Shown here in pieces: positions 1 to 12,417 of a stretch of 64,000 nucleotides of DNA (positions are counted from its first letter, which is position 1; every line of letters starts with the position of its first letter). The notes under the pieces were generated by a model, which searched no databases, was not told the DNA's origin, and worked only from the letters and a program-made list of their open reading frames with translations. The DNA comes from Atkinsonella hypoxylon (Eukaryota > Ascomycota > Sordariomycetes > Hypocreales > Clavicipitaceae). The stretch covers positions 62,001-126,000 of the forward strand of contig JFHB01000059.1 of the NCBI GenBank assembly GCA_000729835.1, written 5' to 3'. Made by a program: the position numbers and the translations under genes.

Positions 1-48
1 CAGGATGTGTTCTTGAGCACATACCAAGCTGTGGTCTTCCTGGCATAG

Positions 49-402
49 ACGGCTCTAGACTTTTTCACTGTGTCGGCTCCAAAAGTACTTGCAGGAGGCC
101 CCCATAATGCCACGCTGCAGAGTGCTAACTATTATTATGCCCAATGCAAGCCTTCGTTAAGCAAGGATGTCTTGGCCAGTAGCGCAGCCTTGTTTGTCAA
201 GGCGTCTGGTGCTTTGGGCTGCCAAGGGGGGGGCTTTCCGTCCTGGAGCCGGATGCATATCGGAAGTAGCACCTTTTTCCCATTGAAAAGCCAGGGAGGG
301 GGCAAAGTTCTTGAGAAGGCATTACTGGAAGCTGTCAAAGACATAGTATCCCAATCGACGAGTCAGCAGGTTACCAGCGTTACGTCCGGCATACATCTCT
401 AA
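49..402 (+). CDS. Possible 3' terminal exon of a hypothetical protein, cut by the window edge
   Basis: An open frame runs from just after a possible splice acceptor (CATAG ending at 48) to a TAA at 400-402, about 117 codons. The frame is closed upstream by a TAG at 46-48 and has no ATG near its beginning, so if real it must be a last exon whose 5' part lies left of the window. The product contains alternating Ser/Ala/Gly-rich stretches and no motif I recognise. A downstream AT-rich stretch (about 550-590) would suit a 3' end. It could equally be a chance open frame. Confidence 0.25.
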   Translation, partial: TALDFFTVSAPKVLAGGPHNATLQSANYYYAQCKPSLSKDVLASSAALFVKASGALGCQGGGFPSWSRMHIGSSTFFPLKSQGGGKVLEKALLEAVKDIVSQSTSQQVTSVTSGIHL

Positions 403-1059
403 TACCATTGTCTCACAAAGCATATGTTCAAGCACGGATGTTAGCCTACGCAAATGAAATAAAAGAAAGGGCAACTATGCAGCCCGTCGAGGAAGCTAGA
501 CCGCATCGAAACAAAGAAGAATCAACCCAAAATAATGCACATCAATGCGGTAGTTTATAAAATAAATAATTAAATTAAATAAAATAAAAAAACCCACAAA
601 GGGGGGTTAGACGCTCCATACAATCGCTAAACACCCCGTATCCAGCTCCAATAAGCCAGTTAGTGCCACACAACAAAATAGAGGGGTATCAAAAGTACAC
701 TTTGAAACATGACACAATGAATTCTCCCATTTCCTTCTTTTTGCTTTTGCTTTTTTTCCAGCTCACCAGTCTTTCTTGATGTTCTGTTACTTCCAGACTT
801 GGGTGCTGTGCAGTTTTGAATAATGCCCGAAAATTGGCCATGTAGGCGCGACGCATTGTGCCGGCCCTGGGAGATTCCAGACCGTTGCCCATTGGCGCAA
901 AGAAATTCATGGCGTGTTGCGTAAAATGAAGCGTCAGCGCGTGAAACCGACGTTTGCAAGAGAAACTGGTTGAACCGTCCTAGCCGATGCCATCTGAAAT
1001 TGGAGTAGAGAAAGCATGAATTGGAAAAGCATCGAGTCGTAACTAATTTTTTGTGTATG

Positions 1060-1091
<32 letters not shown>

Positions 1092-1196
1092 TCCACGGGA
1101 TGCATGCAGCCCGGAACGGAGCACGGATTTTGAAATGAAAAAAACGCCGACGTCGTTGTAACGAAGGAAAGAGAGCAGGGCTTCAACGGGGAAAAA
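403..1196. other. Intergenic, with a 29-A homopolymer
   Basis: No supportable gene. The interval holds an AT-rich patch near 555-590 and an uninterrupted A tract at 1060-1088. The A tract lies just past the 3' end of the minus-strand gene that ends at 1197 (T-rich on the gene's sense strand). Confidence 0.6.
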
Positions 1197-3723
1197 TTAA
1201 AGCGGCCTTAGCATTTCACTACTTTCGAGACGCCTGATTGATTTGCGTCTTAGACGGAAATCACCCTCAGAGACGGCTCTCGAGGGTCTGGATGTACCTC
1301 GATGTCCGGACAGTTCGGACATGTCGGTACTGGAGATGGCGTTCTCGTCATCATGCGGCACCATAGTGCTATCACGCCACCAGTAGAACATGACATCGCA
1401 TTGCCAACGCCAGTGGTCTCGGATCTTCAGTCGGCTAGACCCAAAAATTGATTGAAGGAGCAACACGTTCACCGGTGAAATACGCAGCTGGTGAAGTAAC
1501 CACTTATTCACCATGTCCGCTCTTGTGTCTGCCACATGTCCCTGCAGTAGGGTTTCAATGCTGTATTCCTTCGCCGCCAGCCTTTGCTTCTCGGTTCTCC
1601 AAGGATCATCTGGAGGCAGTCGGGTTGCAGCTCTCAAGGCTTGTTCTGCCGTCATCGGCCAGGGGTTCTCTAAGAGGTGGTTTGGTTGAGATAGAAGCTC
1701 CGTGTAGCGTGGATGGGCCAAATTTCGACGGTGTTGGAGAATGTCTGCAGTATTATCCAAGTCAAGGTCTTCATAGCTCATTTCGGGTTGCAGGACATAG
1801 GCCATCTGCACTGACAAATGCTTTTTCATCACTCTCTTTTCCTGACACAGGCGCTTCAGTCTCTGCACCTCGTCTTCGAGCTTGGCTATCGATGTCTTCA
1901 TTATCGCTTCATCGGCTGGAAATTCGGCGAAGAATGCTTCCGCGTCGGCAGATTGGCCTTGGCCTATGCTTTCACGAAGATTGCGCTCGTCTTCGTACTG
2001 TGAGTATGCAAACAGCAGGTCTCGGTAATCATCTTTCATGTTTTCCAAATCCCCAACTGCATCAGAGAGCTCCACGTATAGTGGGTGGACATCCTCTAAT
2101 GGTCTCTCAGCCTGAATCCCTATCAGTTCATAGGGCGTATCGGCGCTGAGAATAGGCGTGGTATCGGTAGCACTTTTGCGTACGGGTGCAGGAGCGGCTC
2201 CATCCGGCCCATCTTGTCCTGCCGAAAGGAGACTGAAAAATTTGGTTTCAAGGACACTGACCTCCTCTTCTTCTTCATCTAATTCGATCTCGAGTCGCTC
2301 ATAGCTAGCTTCTCTGAAGTGGTAGTCCTCTCTAAGCTTCAACATGTCAGCCATCCGACTATCCAGAAGCTTCAGCGACGACAAGAAAGCATCGCTCTGT
2401 TGACCCACTAGTAGTGGACGAACAACAGTCATGAAAGCATTATCAGCTTCTTCCTTGTGCCATCGTAGTTTACGAAGCTCTTTGCGTATTGTGGTCATCT
2501 TGTCTCTTGTGTCACGGAGCTTCGCTCTCCTTTCTTTTAGTTGCTGCCAAAGCTGCTCAACTTCAGCATGAGAAGAGTCAGAAACTGCATGCGATTCCGC
2601 AGTTTCGTTCTCGGGCCTTCCAGACGATGCATAATGCGTTGTCTCCCGCCGCCGTGCTCTTGCATGATGATAACATTTTTCATACTGAGTTACCCAATTT
2701 GTGATCCGGTTGGTAGCAGATGATCGGCTCCGAGGGTTTGACATATGGCTGCCTAAGTGGGCAGGGAGCTGTGGTGGAAACTGTCGAGCATTACGATATG
2801 CAACAGGATCCTCTCCGGACTCGACGTCAGTGCTTATCGAGCTGGCAATATCTTGGTCCATGCAAGATGAATTTAGAGACTCCAGCTTATTCCCAATACT
2901 CAAGCGAGTAATCTCGTTATTATCTGGTTGCGTGAGGATGTCAAAGTTGAGGTCATCCTCCATTCCCTCCCGCGGAAATGATCCTTGTGAAAGGAAGGGG
3001 CTTTGGAAGCGTTCACCAAACTGGTCTCCATATTTAGGCAATCCGTACATCACAGGCAACGACTTGGTGAGACAATTAACGGTTGATTTCTCTTGACCGG
3101 TGGATGAAACTTTTGAAAATGCTTTAAACATGGGGATTGCCGAATTATTCTGTCGTCTAAATCCATCTTCTGAAGGAAAGGTATGAGATAATCCCGGTAT
3201 GTGATCTATAAGGTATTTTGTCAGTTCTACTGTATGGAAGAAACATTAACGAACGGCAGGCGGACGAACCATTACCGGCACGAGTTTCTCGTGGCAAAGC
3301 ATCGTGTGCAAGCTCTATAATTCGACGAGGCTGATTCATTCGTCTCAACAGTCGGCCGGGTGGTGGTGGTGGCGGCACAGCGCCTGGGATCGGTATTGGA
3401 ATTGATGATGTCCTTTCGTCATGAGTAGTTTGTGTGTCTGAAGTGCTCGAAGACAGTGGCAGTCTTGATGTCAGGGGTGAATGTGGATCTGGCGTTGTAA
3501 CTCGGCTCGAAATGCTGGACGCATCGCTTTGCAATCTCCAGCTATCGCTGCCCTTCATATCGTCGTCTTCACGTGAAGAAGCCGTGGTGGCTAGCTTGTC
3601 CATTAGCGAATCCGAACCCATTAATTGATCGGTGTGAGCAGTGAGGTCGGAAGCAGCTACATCCAAGTGCTGGGAAGCCGATGATGCCCCGCCATCTCGT
3701 GATCCCACGGCAACAGGCTGCAT
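1197..3723 (-). CDS. Coiled-coil and proline-rich hypothetical protein (two exons, about 806 aa)
   Basis: Exon 1 is 3723-3276 and exon 2 is 3169-1197; the intron (3275-3170, 106 nt) begins GTAATG, has an ACTGAC branch-like site and ends TTCAG. Joining them gives one continuous frame of 806 residues. The N-terminal 150 residues are Ser/Thr-rich and disordered, with a run of six prolines followed by a basic segment (GRLLRRMNQPRR). The middle of exon 2 is highly charged with heptad-like stretches around KERRAKLRDTRDKMTTIRKE and an acidic DEEEEE patch, typical of coiled coil. The last 100 residues hold an aromatic W/Y-rich segment (HWRWQCDVMFYWW) and a Ser/Arg tail. I do not recognise the family; it reads as a conserved fungal protein of unknown function. 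An extra 5' exon is possible but not needed. Confidence 0.7.
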
Positions 3724-6476
3724 AGTGAGCAGCTTCCAACAACTTGCTCTGAGGCGATAATTTCCGATGCTGCTACACCTCGTACTGAGCAGGGAGACTG
3801 CGTCAGCAACGGGCAGCGGCCGTAACGTGTCTGGAATGGAGTCATCCAGCCTGGCGGAAATGTTTTAGCGAGTAGCGAAGCTCACAGAGACCGAAAAATA
3901 CAGAGTCCAATCGGTCGGACGAGGTCGTAATGGTGGATGGGGAATTGTGGTAGTGCGGGTGCACCTCTGCTCGTTGTTTTAAGTCGCCGTACGCGTTCTG
4001 TGTGCGTCTTCCAAGTCGGTCCTCCGTCTTACCATGCTACATTTACATTCTTTGGAGAGCGCAGCAGCCGGATAAAGACTCTGTCTGTACGGATTGTGGC
4101 TTTTATGGCTTTCCGTCGGCTTGGCTGCGGTGTCGACCAATATGCTCTCTCCTTACGACTGTCGGTAGTTTCCAGATGGCGTATGCTCAATGTTGCTGAC
4201 CTGAGCTCGGTCAGTTATGGCTATGGCTTCTTTACAAACCAGGCGTGGATTTTTTGAGCAATGAGCGAACGCAGCGCTCAAGAGCTCAAGAAGCAATAAG
4301 GCGCTCAATTGCATGTCGAAGGATGTGCTAGGAATTTTAGCAGCGGCACACACATGGCGCCATCCCTGCAGGTCTCAAGACAAGATGATTAGTATGCCAC
4401 AGCTGATTTTCGGGTCACGGCCACTTTCGCCTCGAACTGACAAAACGGTCGACTGGTCATTGTTTTCAGGTGACAATCGATACACTTGAAGGAGAAAAGT
4501 CGTGACCATCCGCAGGCTGCAGCGTTTAAGTCGCCTTTATTTTAACGCTCGGTTTTTCTTTTTTTTTTTTTTTTTCTCTTCTTTTCTCCTGACCTGCTTC
4601 CATGAGCTCCCCGGAATAAAGGACAAAAGGGCCTGGGCTTACAGTAATAATCCGCAGGCACGCGGGGACGGATTTCAAGACGGGTCCCGCCACCTAGGGC
4701 CTGCCCATGTTAGATTTGGGGGCGGCGACCTAGATGCACAGGGGCACTTATTATTGGTTGGCATCGTGGCAACGTGGTCACGCTGAACACTGAACGGCCA
4801 ACACTGGCGTCGTTGAGGGTGGGCGGGTTGTGTGGGTCTCTGCCACAGGGATCCAACGGGAGTATCTATCGATTCTACCCGCGCCTGCTCCACTTGTGGT
4901 CTCCGGATTTCGGACTGGGCACATCATGGGAAGGAGCAATTGGGGTGGTTGCAGAAGCTACTTGCACTCTCCTGGGCGTCTTGGCCCAGCTGCCTTCAGC
5001 TGGGCTTTCATCACGCAGCAAAAACCACGCCTTTACTTAGCAATGCCACAGTACACGATTTGGCTCGTCCATCCCATGCCTTGGTGCCATGTCGTTTTCG
5101 CCAGCCTCTCATCTTTTCATATCAGTTCTCGAATTGACACTTCAAGTCAAAGCATCGGGGTACGTTACACGACTTACGCTGTTACACATCAGGCGCTTAG
5201 GCATGCCGCCCCGCAAGCCTGTAACTAGCGCTTTCACGCAGTCCAACGTATCCTCATCACATCGTTGTTCCGTTGGTTTAATTAATAAGTCTTTGATGCT
5301 AGCGCGGCCGTGAGCCTCAACTCCTGACGTCGAAATCTTGTCATTCGGATTCAACCGACTGAGGCGGAATGGGTTGGCTTACGAGCTTTGGACTCTTATT
5401 TGCACACGAATGAGCCGCAGTCACAAACACCCATGCATACGAAGCACAGCACTCGGCGAAACATCCCAAAATGTGCTGCAAAACGTACCGAGTTGCGCGT
5501 TTCGATGAACCACAAATTCGTATTATCTCTGTGCTACCACAGACCGTCGCTTGCCAAAGCTGTGCATTAGTGGGACTACTCCTCAGCAGGGCAGGTAGTC
5601 AGTCGTCCGAGCTTCCACTTAAGTCAACAGAGGCACGAAAGGGCTTACCAGAATGATATGCCTGGAAGTGTTTGGGTCTATCCCAAGGATTACAACTAAG
5701 CTCTCTCTCACTATGGCATGATCACTGGAACATCCATTTTTTTCTGGAAGATAGGCTCTGTGCCAAAAAATGCAATCGCCCAGTTCTCAACGCTGCGCTC
5801 ATTGCTGGCCCGGTGTCGTGCCCTTGGATCCAAGTCTTAGGGTGATTATTGTTATCCAGTTGCCAGTCTGGGTACCGATTCCGGCACGTTTGGTCTAGTT
5901 GCTTGTCTTGTCCACTTGCTGCACTCCACTCCATCTCAACCCCATGTTGTCCCGTTCTATCTGTTCTTGGATTGGAGATACCATCAACCCACTTGATGGC
6001 CCTGCACCTTCAGATGCCAACCAACCCGAATCCACTGATGCAGGCGCACCAACGCGGCGCGCGCAGAAAACGCCAGAGAGGGGAAGCAGGCCGGCCCACG
6101 GGGTCAACCCACGTATCACGGCAATGTGGTCTTCACTTGCGAGGTTCAGCACCCGTGCCGCGCTCGCGCGGGATCATCTGTGCTCTTTTCTGACCACTCC
6201 AATCATCTACCTGTTGCAACAGAAACTCATGAGCGGGAATTTTGTTCGTTTATAGTCTCTTGGCTGAGCCGCACGTCCGTTAGAGTCCTTCTCCTTACAA
6301 GAATCCCTCCACGCCAACCTGACTACGCTACAGTAGTGCTGCTGTGTCTGGCTCCAGGCGCCTAGGTGGTCCCGTTCTGCCTCGCCATTGTGAACGCCTC
6401 GTAAGGGTTTCGTTGGAGGTCAGGTTCGCATATCAAGAAAAAGAGAATTTCATGTGCTTGCTGGCCAGAACTCAAT
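3724..6476. other. Intergenic between divergent genes (2.75 kb)
   Basis: This separates the minus-strand gene starting at 3723 from the plus-strand gene starting at 6477, so it should carry both promoters. Several open frames of 60-130 codons overlap on both strands without splice continuity or recognisable domains, so I call none of them. A T tract lies at about 4559-4575. Confidence 0.55.
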
Positions 6477-8429
6477 ATGCCGACTTGGAGTGACTGGTCG
6501 GAATGGGCTTTTGACGAGTCCCAGAACCTCATGTATCGGGTGAGGCAGGATCATCAAGGTATGTCGCTAATTGTCAATCCAAACCACTGTCATGAGTACG
6601 TTGCCTGACTTAGACTTCAAAAAAGGAAATTTGGATTACGAGTATAACTATGAATATGACATCCGAGCTGAGACTCCTCGGGGAGACTCACAGACAATAG
6701 AAGCTTTAACAGCACAACTCGATGGTCTTTCGCCCGGCTCCAACTACGAACCACAAGGTGAGTTCTCCCCACGTTATGAAAGCACTGAATTTCAACACCA
6801 GCGCGACTTCTTTTTATGCGCATACCTTGGTCGTCTTCTTTCGTGTCACATTAAAAGCGTTACTATATACACTGTTTCTAACAGCAATGACTTGCAGAAT
6901 ACGAACTCAATAGCGGACCGCAAGAGAAGCCAAGACAATCGAAATCGAAGGGGAAGGACAAGGAAAGAGAAAGGGACAGGGACAAAGAGAGGGACAAAGA
7001 AAAGGATAGAAGCAAGGACAAAAGCAAGGACAAAGGGAAAGACAAAGGGAAACATCAGAGTGACAAGAGCTCGCAGCGTAAGCGCCACAGCCATTCGGGA
7101 TCAATACAGCAGCAAAGACATGCAGTTCAGACAACAAGCAACAGCCCAGCATCACCAAGTCAACCGCAATGTGAGTTGTGCAAACTCCAATCTGCGCTTC
7201 AAGTGTCTTGTCTAACAGCAATAGATACGTACGATTCTCAATACTACGCTCGCTCTGGATACCAGGAGCCAGCGGTTGGATTCACCGGTATGTAAATAGA
7301 GCTAGCAACTACGCCATCCTTCAGTTTTCTCAAAACTCGTCCAGCACCCAACGCTTATTTTATCGACAATTATTAATGATGAATCCTTTGGCAGCTCCAG
7401 CATCCTATGATCCTCATGAAGCCAGGCAGATGCAGCAAGCCGTAATGCAATCGCAGCAGATGCAATATGGTTTCAATCGAAGTGGAGCTGAATTGTCCAC
7501 CAACGCTTATACTAACTCCGCTTATAGTATGTATCATATCTTTAGCGATCTATACTCTTGAGTTTTTAAAATTGTCACAATCTCTGAACTTGCTTCCCTG
7601 TTTCAAACTTTGACGGCTAATTTGTCCTATCCAGCTTTCGAGGCAGATGAGGAAGAGTCGGTAACGCCCAAAGGGGGAGTGATTTCAGCTGGAGAAGGCC
7701 AATTCGAGGCAATAGATCCGAGTAAGAACTTCATATCATCTTACAGATCTGCACGATAATTTGCTCACATGAAATGCTGCCAGGGTATCGGATTGAACCC
7801 TCGGCAAGATTCCAGCCAGGAGAGGTAGGACATTTTCATTATACACTCATGGATTGCCTTGGCTAACACATCGAGCAGATCTTCAAAGTATACTGGTCCG
7901 AGCCTCAAGGCAATACAGAGAGCCGACTACCCAGCGTGTCTGGTAGACAGGAAATACAGAACAGATTTGGCTTGAAGTTCTTCGTCGGTTTTAGGCGGTT
8001 TATTGTCATTGCGAATGATCAAGGTCATTGCACCTGTGTGTAAGTTGACGACATCCCTCAGCAAGCCACAAGAAATCTGAGAGCCAAGTACTTATCCTTC
8101 GCAGTCCAATTTTGACATACGGTGGTAAAGCATGCAACAAGCCTGGTGTTAAGCCCGCCAAGCATGGCATCATCTACGAGTACGGGCACAGGGCTCGGAT
8201 GCTGGATGGTGAGCCCAAACTGGGCTTTCCTGCAGTACAGGCGCGCATCACCGAAGACGGTGAGAGATTGTCCAAAGAATCGCGCGTCAACTACTCCAAA
8301 CTGGTGACAGTCGAGCACAATGTCAACGTTTTCTTCATTGGTTCAATCGTTCCAGAAAGCATGCAAAATGTCGAAGATGCCGTCAACGAATGTTGGTCCA
8401 AGAAGGTGCATCAGCGAAGAAGAACTTGA
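6477..8429 (+). CDS. DUF6590 domain protein (nine exons, 435 aa)
   Basis: Exons: 6477-6558, 6614-6757, 6898-7170, 7225-7287, 7395-7526, 7635-7721, 7784-7824, 7879-8039, 8105-8429. All junctions are GT..AG and keep a single frame of 436 codons including the stop. The start ATG gives an aromatic/acidic N terminus (MPTWSDWSEW). Exon 3 encodes a strongly charged tract of alternating K/D, R/D and R/E residues (about residues 90-125), followed by Ser/Gln-rich linkers. The C-terminal 170 residues match the pattern of the fungal DUF6590 domain: a FKVYWSEP entry strand, FVGFRRFIVIAND, a Cys-containing CTCVPILTYGG segment and a HGIIYEYG motif. The family is fungal and of unknown biochemical role. The charged tract resembles those of RNA-associated proteins, but that is only an inference. 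Confidence 0.85.
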
Positions 8430-9700
8430 AGCATCAAGCAAGAGCATCAAGCAAGAGCATCGTGATTTTCAGACCGCGCCCGTTCTTTCTTTAGTCAACA
8501 TAACACATTTCATACCAACGTTACCCGCCGTTCCACCTGATCACCCTCTCGGCCTTCGTCCTAGGAGGGTCACATATTGAATACGTTCCATATCGCAAAC
8601 CCATAGGCTCGGGTTTGTGGTTTGATCATAACAATCACCGCTTCACTCAACCACTACAAGACAGTCTACTCGCGAAAGGTGGTCGTCTAGAGTGAACGAT
8701 TGGACCTGAAATCACAAGAGGCCCGAAACTTGGTAGCATACCTATTCGAGCAATTCTTTGACGTGGCATGGCGCTGCAGTCTGAACTTTCTGGCCAGCGG
8801 TGCTACTTACGAAGGGATATCATGGCGCTTGGACAGCTGACGATAATTCACCATTATATTTTCTCTATGTCACTCTCTCTCTCTCTACTTTCCACATTTT
8901 TTCTCTAATTTCCTACATGTCCCTCGTATCCTGTTTTGGTCGTCACGAGCTTTTCACGATTACTTTATGTTTCTGTCAACATCCAACCCTTTCAAACCAA
9001 TTTTGCTACAGCGGTGGAAGAGCAGACTTATGGTACGAGCACGCTTGCTACAACAATACAGCGCATACTGAGTGACAGCACAGTTGCCAGAACATAGCAT
9101 GGCATTGCGGTATATCCCTGTCATCGTGTCTTTGCTCGATTACTTTCTATTCCTTTGTCCAATACTTGTACTTGTTCTATGACTGCGCTTGCTTCAGTGG
9201 ATTCTAGTCTGTTCTGTTCGAAACGAGGCGTCATCCACACCATGGGTGCGCCGTGGTGAATGACGGTGATAAACGATGTCAACGCTTTGATGATGAATTT
9301 TCAATGAAGATGGGTTTCTTTCTGCAGTTGATTGTGCTTCGCCTGGCGCTATCTTATGTGACGGATGATTTGACACTGCCGAATCTTGCACTAACTACGC
9401 CATCGCAGAGGCGGTCCCTGTCCTGTGCCGGACCTCGGCAACTCTGCCCCCTTCCCCCCGCAACATTTCCCCGATTGGAGTAAGCGGCCCTAACGGCTTG
9501 CCGAGCGAGAGAGTTCATTTCTCGTCCAGGACGGCTTTGTAATGTAACCGACTGGATTCGACCACCAACTACCTACTAGGTAGGTTTCTGGTCACTCGCC
9601 TGGTGACTCCATCTCATTGCCTTTGCTCTCTCTCTCAACAGCTCTGCTCCTAAGAATTGATCACATTTCGTCAAGGCGCAAGGTTCTTGGCGGCACTAAT
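8430..9700. other. Intergenic (3' flank of DUF6590 gene and promoter of SDR gene)
   Basis: No supportable gene. A CT-rich tract (CTCTCTCTCT near 8871-8885) and a palindromic CCTACTAGGTAGG-like sequence near 9570-9585, upstream of the SDR start, are the only visible patterns. Confidence 0.55.
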
Positions 9701-10677
9701 ATGGCCGAAGCGCAATTGAATGACTTCCCATCGCTCTTCTCGCTGAAGGGCAAGATCGCTGTTGTCACCGGCGGTTCACGTGGACTTGGCCTCCACGCAG
9801 CGTCAGCGTACGTTAATTTTCCCACCGCCTGCGCCCATATCTCCTCCGCCTCGGCGGAGATTCAATTTCATCTCCCTTGACTTCGCAATGAACCACTGAC
9901 AGCGTCGCCGACAGGTTCCTCCAAGCCGGCGCCGCCAAGGTCTTCATCTCATCCCGCAAAGCCGCCGCCTGCGACGCAGCCTGCAAGGCCCTCAATGCGC
10001 TCCCCAACCGCCAGCCGGGGGCTATGGCCATCCCCGTGCCCGCCGACTCGTCGACCATGAAGGGCGTGCACCAGCTCCTCGAGCAAGTCAAGACGCACAC
10101 CGACCGCGTGGACATTCTCTTCGCCAACGCCGGCGCCACCTGGGGCGAGGCCTTTGACACACACCCGGACGAGGCATTCGCCAAGGTCATGGACCTCAAC
10201 GTCAAGGCCGTCTTCAACACCATCCGCGTCTTCACGCCCCTTCTCGAGAAGGCTGCGTCGCCGGATCATCCCAGTCGCGTCATCATCACGGCCAGCGTCG
10301 CGGGCTTGGGCATCGGCACGATTGGGAAGCAAGGCACCTACGGCTACTCTGCCAGCAAGGCGGCTGTGATCCATCTGGGGCGCAACCTGGCCGTTGAGCT
10401 GGGCCCCCGTCGCATCACGGTCAATTCCATCTGCCCTGGGATGTTCCCCAGCAAGATGACGCATGGATTGTTGAATATGTCCGGGGGAGCAGACAAGGTT
10501 GGAAGTCGTAATCCTATGGGGCGGTTGGGTGTTCCTGAGGATATTGCTGGTGCGGTTGTCTACCTGGCGAGTCGGGCGGGGTCTCATGTTAATGGTGAGG
10601 CGATTGCCATTGATGGTGGTGCAGTGTGGGCTCGCGGCGAGCTCGCTTTCCGGGGTGAGGGGAATTCGAAGTTGTAG
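9701..10677 (+). CDS. Short-chain dehydrogenase/reductase (classical SDR, 289 aa)
   Basis: Exons 9701-9807 and 9915-10677 give 289 residues. The Rossmann cofactor motif TGGSRGLG sits at residues 23-30, NAG at the end of beta-4 (ANAGATWG), the catalytic Ser at 163 (TASVAG) and the Tyr180/Lys184 pair in YSASK. The order and spacing are those of classical SDRs, and the Arg after TGGS suggests NADPH preference. The C terminus keeps the PMGRLGVPEDIAGAVVYLAS and IDGGAVW segments of FabG-like reductases. It most resembles the fungal group annotated after bacterial RhlG/3-oxoacyl-ACP reductases; the substrate cannot be read from sequence. The start at 9701 was chosen over upstream 9617 because conserved SDR sequence starts only after it. 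An in-frame acceptor 12 nt earlier (ending 9902) would add four residues. The gene converges on the methyltransferase gene ending at 11038. Confidence 0.92.
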
Positions 10678-10690
10678 AGGTGGTTTGTTT

Positions 10691-10692
<2 letters not shown>

Positions 10693-10721
<29 letters not shown>
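10693..10721. repeat. T homopolymer (about 29 nt) after the SDR stop
   Basis: Uninterrupted T run 16 nt after the SDR stop codon, in the 360-bp space between two convergent genes. It probably lies in the 3' UTR. Confidence 0.9.
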
Positions 10722-11037
10722 CTTCTATAATCCTGTGTGTAGCGTATGAATAGATGACGGTCATGCCTGTTTCGTCCATAGGAGGTGCACTCTTCCAATG
10801 GTGCGCGAGCACGCGTGCCGCCTCGCGTGGCCGTAAGAGAGAAAGTAGTAGTACAATTTCGAATGCACAGTGCAATATGCCATGTTCTATTTCTATTCAT
10901 AGTTGTGTTTCTCGAAGCACGCGGCATCGCACCCTCTCTAATTGTGCTGGTAACCTGCCTCCTCAAACTCCCATTAACATACATCGTCCAGCGCAGCTAA
11001 AGTTTTCATGATAATACCCCGTGATCATATTGCCTTG

Positions 11038-12417
11038 TCATTTGCCCTCTGGCTTGCGCGCAATCCAAGCAGTCGCCTTATACACGGTTCGTAGCATGCT
11101 CTCCTGATCCTGAATGTACGGCGCATCAATTCCGGTCTGCGACCACTCGATTTGGAATCCAAGTGTCTCCAAAAGTGCCATGACTTCATCATTCGATAGC
11201 TCGAAGCTGCCTGGGTCAGCTATGCCGGAAGAGTTGCTGAAGTCGTGCTCGCCATCGCCATCGTCGTCATGTCCATGATTGCCTGGGGCTTGGTTCTCAA
11301 AGTGCCATAGCAGTGGACCAACATTAACGAGGATGCCGCCGGGACGTAAGCAGTGATAAATGACTTCCAGATACCGAATCAGATTTGGCGCCGTGTCCAG
11401 GAAGAATAGGCTCGCCACGGCATCATACGCCTCTTTGTGATCATCGTCGGCATAGAGGCACAAGAAGTCGGCTGCGCACATGGACATGCTGCCGACGTTG
11501 ACAAAGTTTGCTAGTTCCGTGGCTGGGTGCATATCGGGGACTTTGTAGCCTCGAAGGTGGTTTTGCCGCGTGAGATGGTTTGAGAAAGTATGTATCCAGG
11601 GATAAATGGTATATTTCCCGACCATGTCACACTCATTCAAGATGTGAGACGAGGCCAGTAGCTGGTGGTACGAGATCTCATTGCCTTCAGCTTCGTAGCC
11701 TTTCCGGCAGAGCTCAAACACCAGTCTCCCCAAACCAGCTCCCGGAACAAGTACCTTTTGTTGCCGGCGGTCACCTACTTTGGCCTGCTGCTCTGCCAAG
11801 GCCTTCAGGATCGGCGCGTAGCACACATCTCTCTCGGCTGCACCTTCTGCAGACCAGTCTCTATAGAACTGACGAATCGTGCTCCTTGCCTTGTCGACGT
11901 CTGCGTGCTTAGCGACACCAGTCCATTGCAGCGGGATCATAGGCTCACCCTGCGGCGACAGGGTGGCGAGTGAGGAGAAGTTTCGCAGGCCATAAGACAC
12001 AACAGCCCGGGCTAACTCGGCATTAGCGTCAATGGCATCGTCAATCTTGTCTAGGGTTTCCAAGAAATTAAAAGGCGGCGCAGCGAGCATTTTCCAGTGG
12101 TTTTCAGGTAGGGCGTAGAATGACCGGCGTCGCAAATGAGTGACGTTGAAGTGGGCAGTCTTGGCATATTGTCTGTGGTTAGTTAAGAATTAGCAGCGAG
12201 TTTGAGGTTTGAAAAGGACTACGATGGAAAGCAAGCATGAGAAGAGCAGGATGCTGAAGATGACTGAGTTCTTCGGCTCCGCAACCAGGGACACTTACGA
12301 AAACGAATCCAAAGCGCAGAAGATAACTCTGACTTCTTCCGGGTCGTCCATGCTATCCTCTACACCATTCCAGGCACTTGCCTCGGAGGCAAGTATTGTA
12401 TTAGCTTCCCCGGTCAT
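11038..12417 (-). CDS. Carnosine N-methyltransferase-like protein (N2227 family, 417 aa)
   Basis: Exon 1 is 12417-12299 and exon 2 is 12172-11038; the intron is 12298-12173 (126 nt, GTAAGT donor, CTAAC branch, CACAG acceptor). The joined product has 417 residues. N2227-family hallmarks are present: an RRRSFYALPENHW segment near residue 60, the SAM-binding loop GAGLGR at 184-189, a GNEISYHQLL acidic-loop segment after it, MCAADF, and LRPGGILVNVGPLLWHF. The family includes eukaryotic carnosine N-methyltransferases, which make anserine. In fungi the physiological acceptor is not established, so substrate is an inference. An acidic Asp/His-rich insert lies near residues 335-350. The gene shares a divergent promoter with the proteasome chaperone gene at 12891. 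Confidence 0.9.

Noticed and set aside
6911..7050. Charged repeat read as an SR-protein RS domain
   Set aside because: The tract is K/D and R/D/E pairs, not Arg-Ser dipeptides, and no RNA-recognition motif is present in the protein.
9949..10875. 308-codon minus-strand frame antisense to the SDR gene
   Set aside because: It mirrors the GC-rich codon usage of the SDR gene and includes a poly-Lys translation of the T tract.
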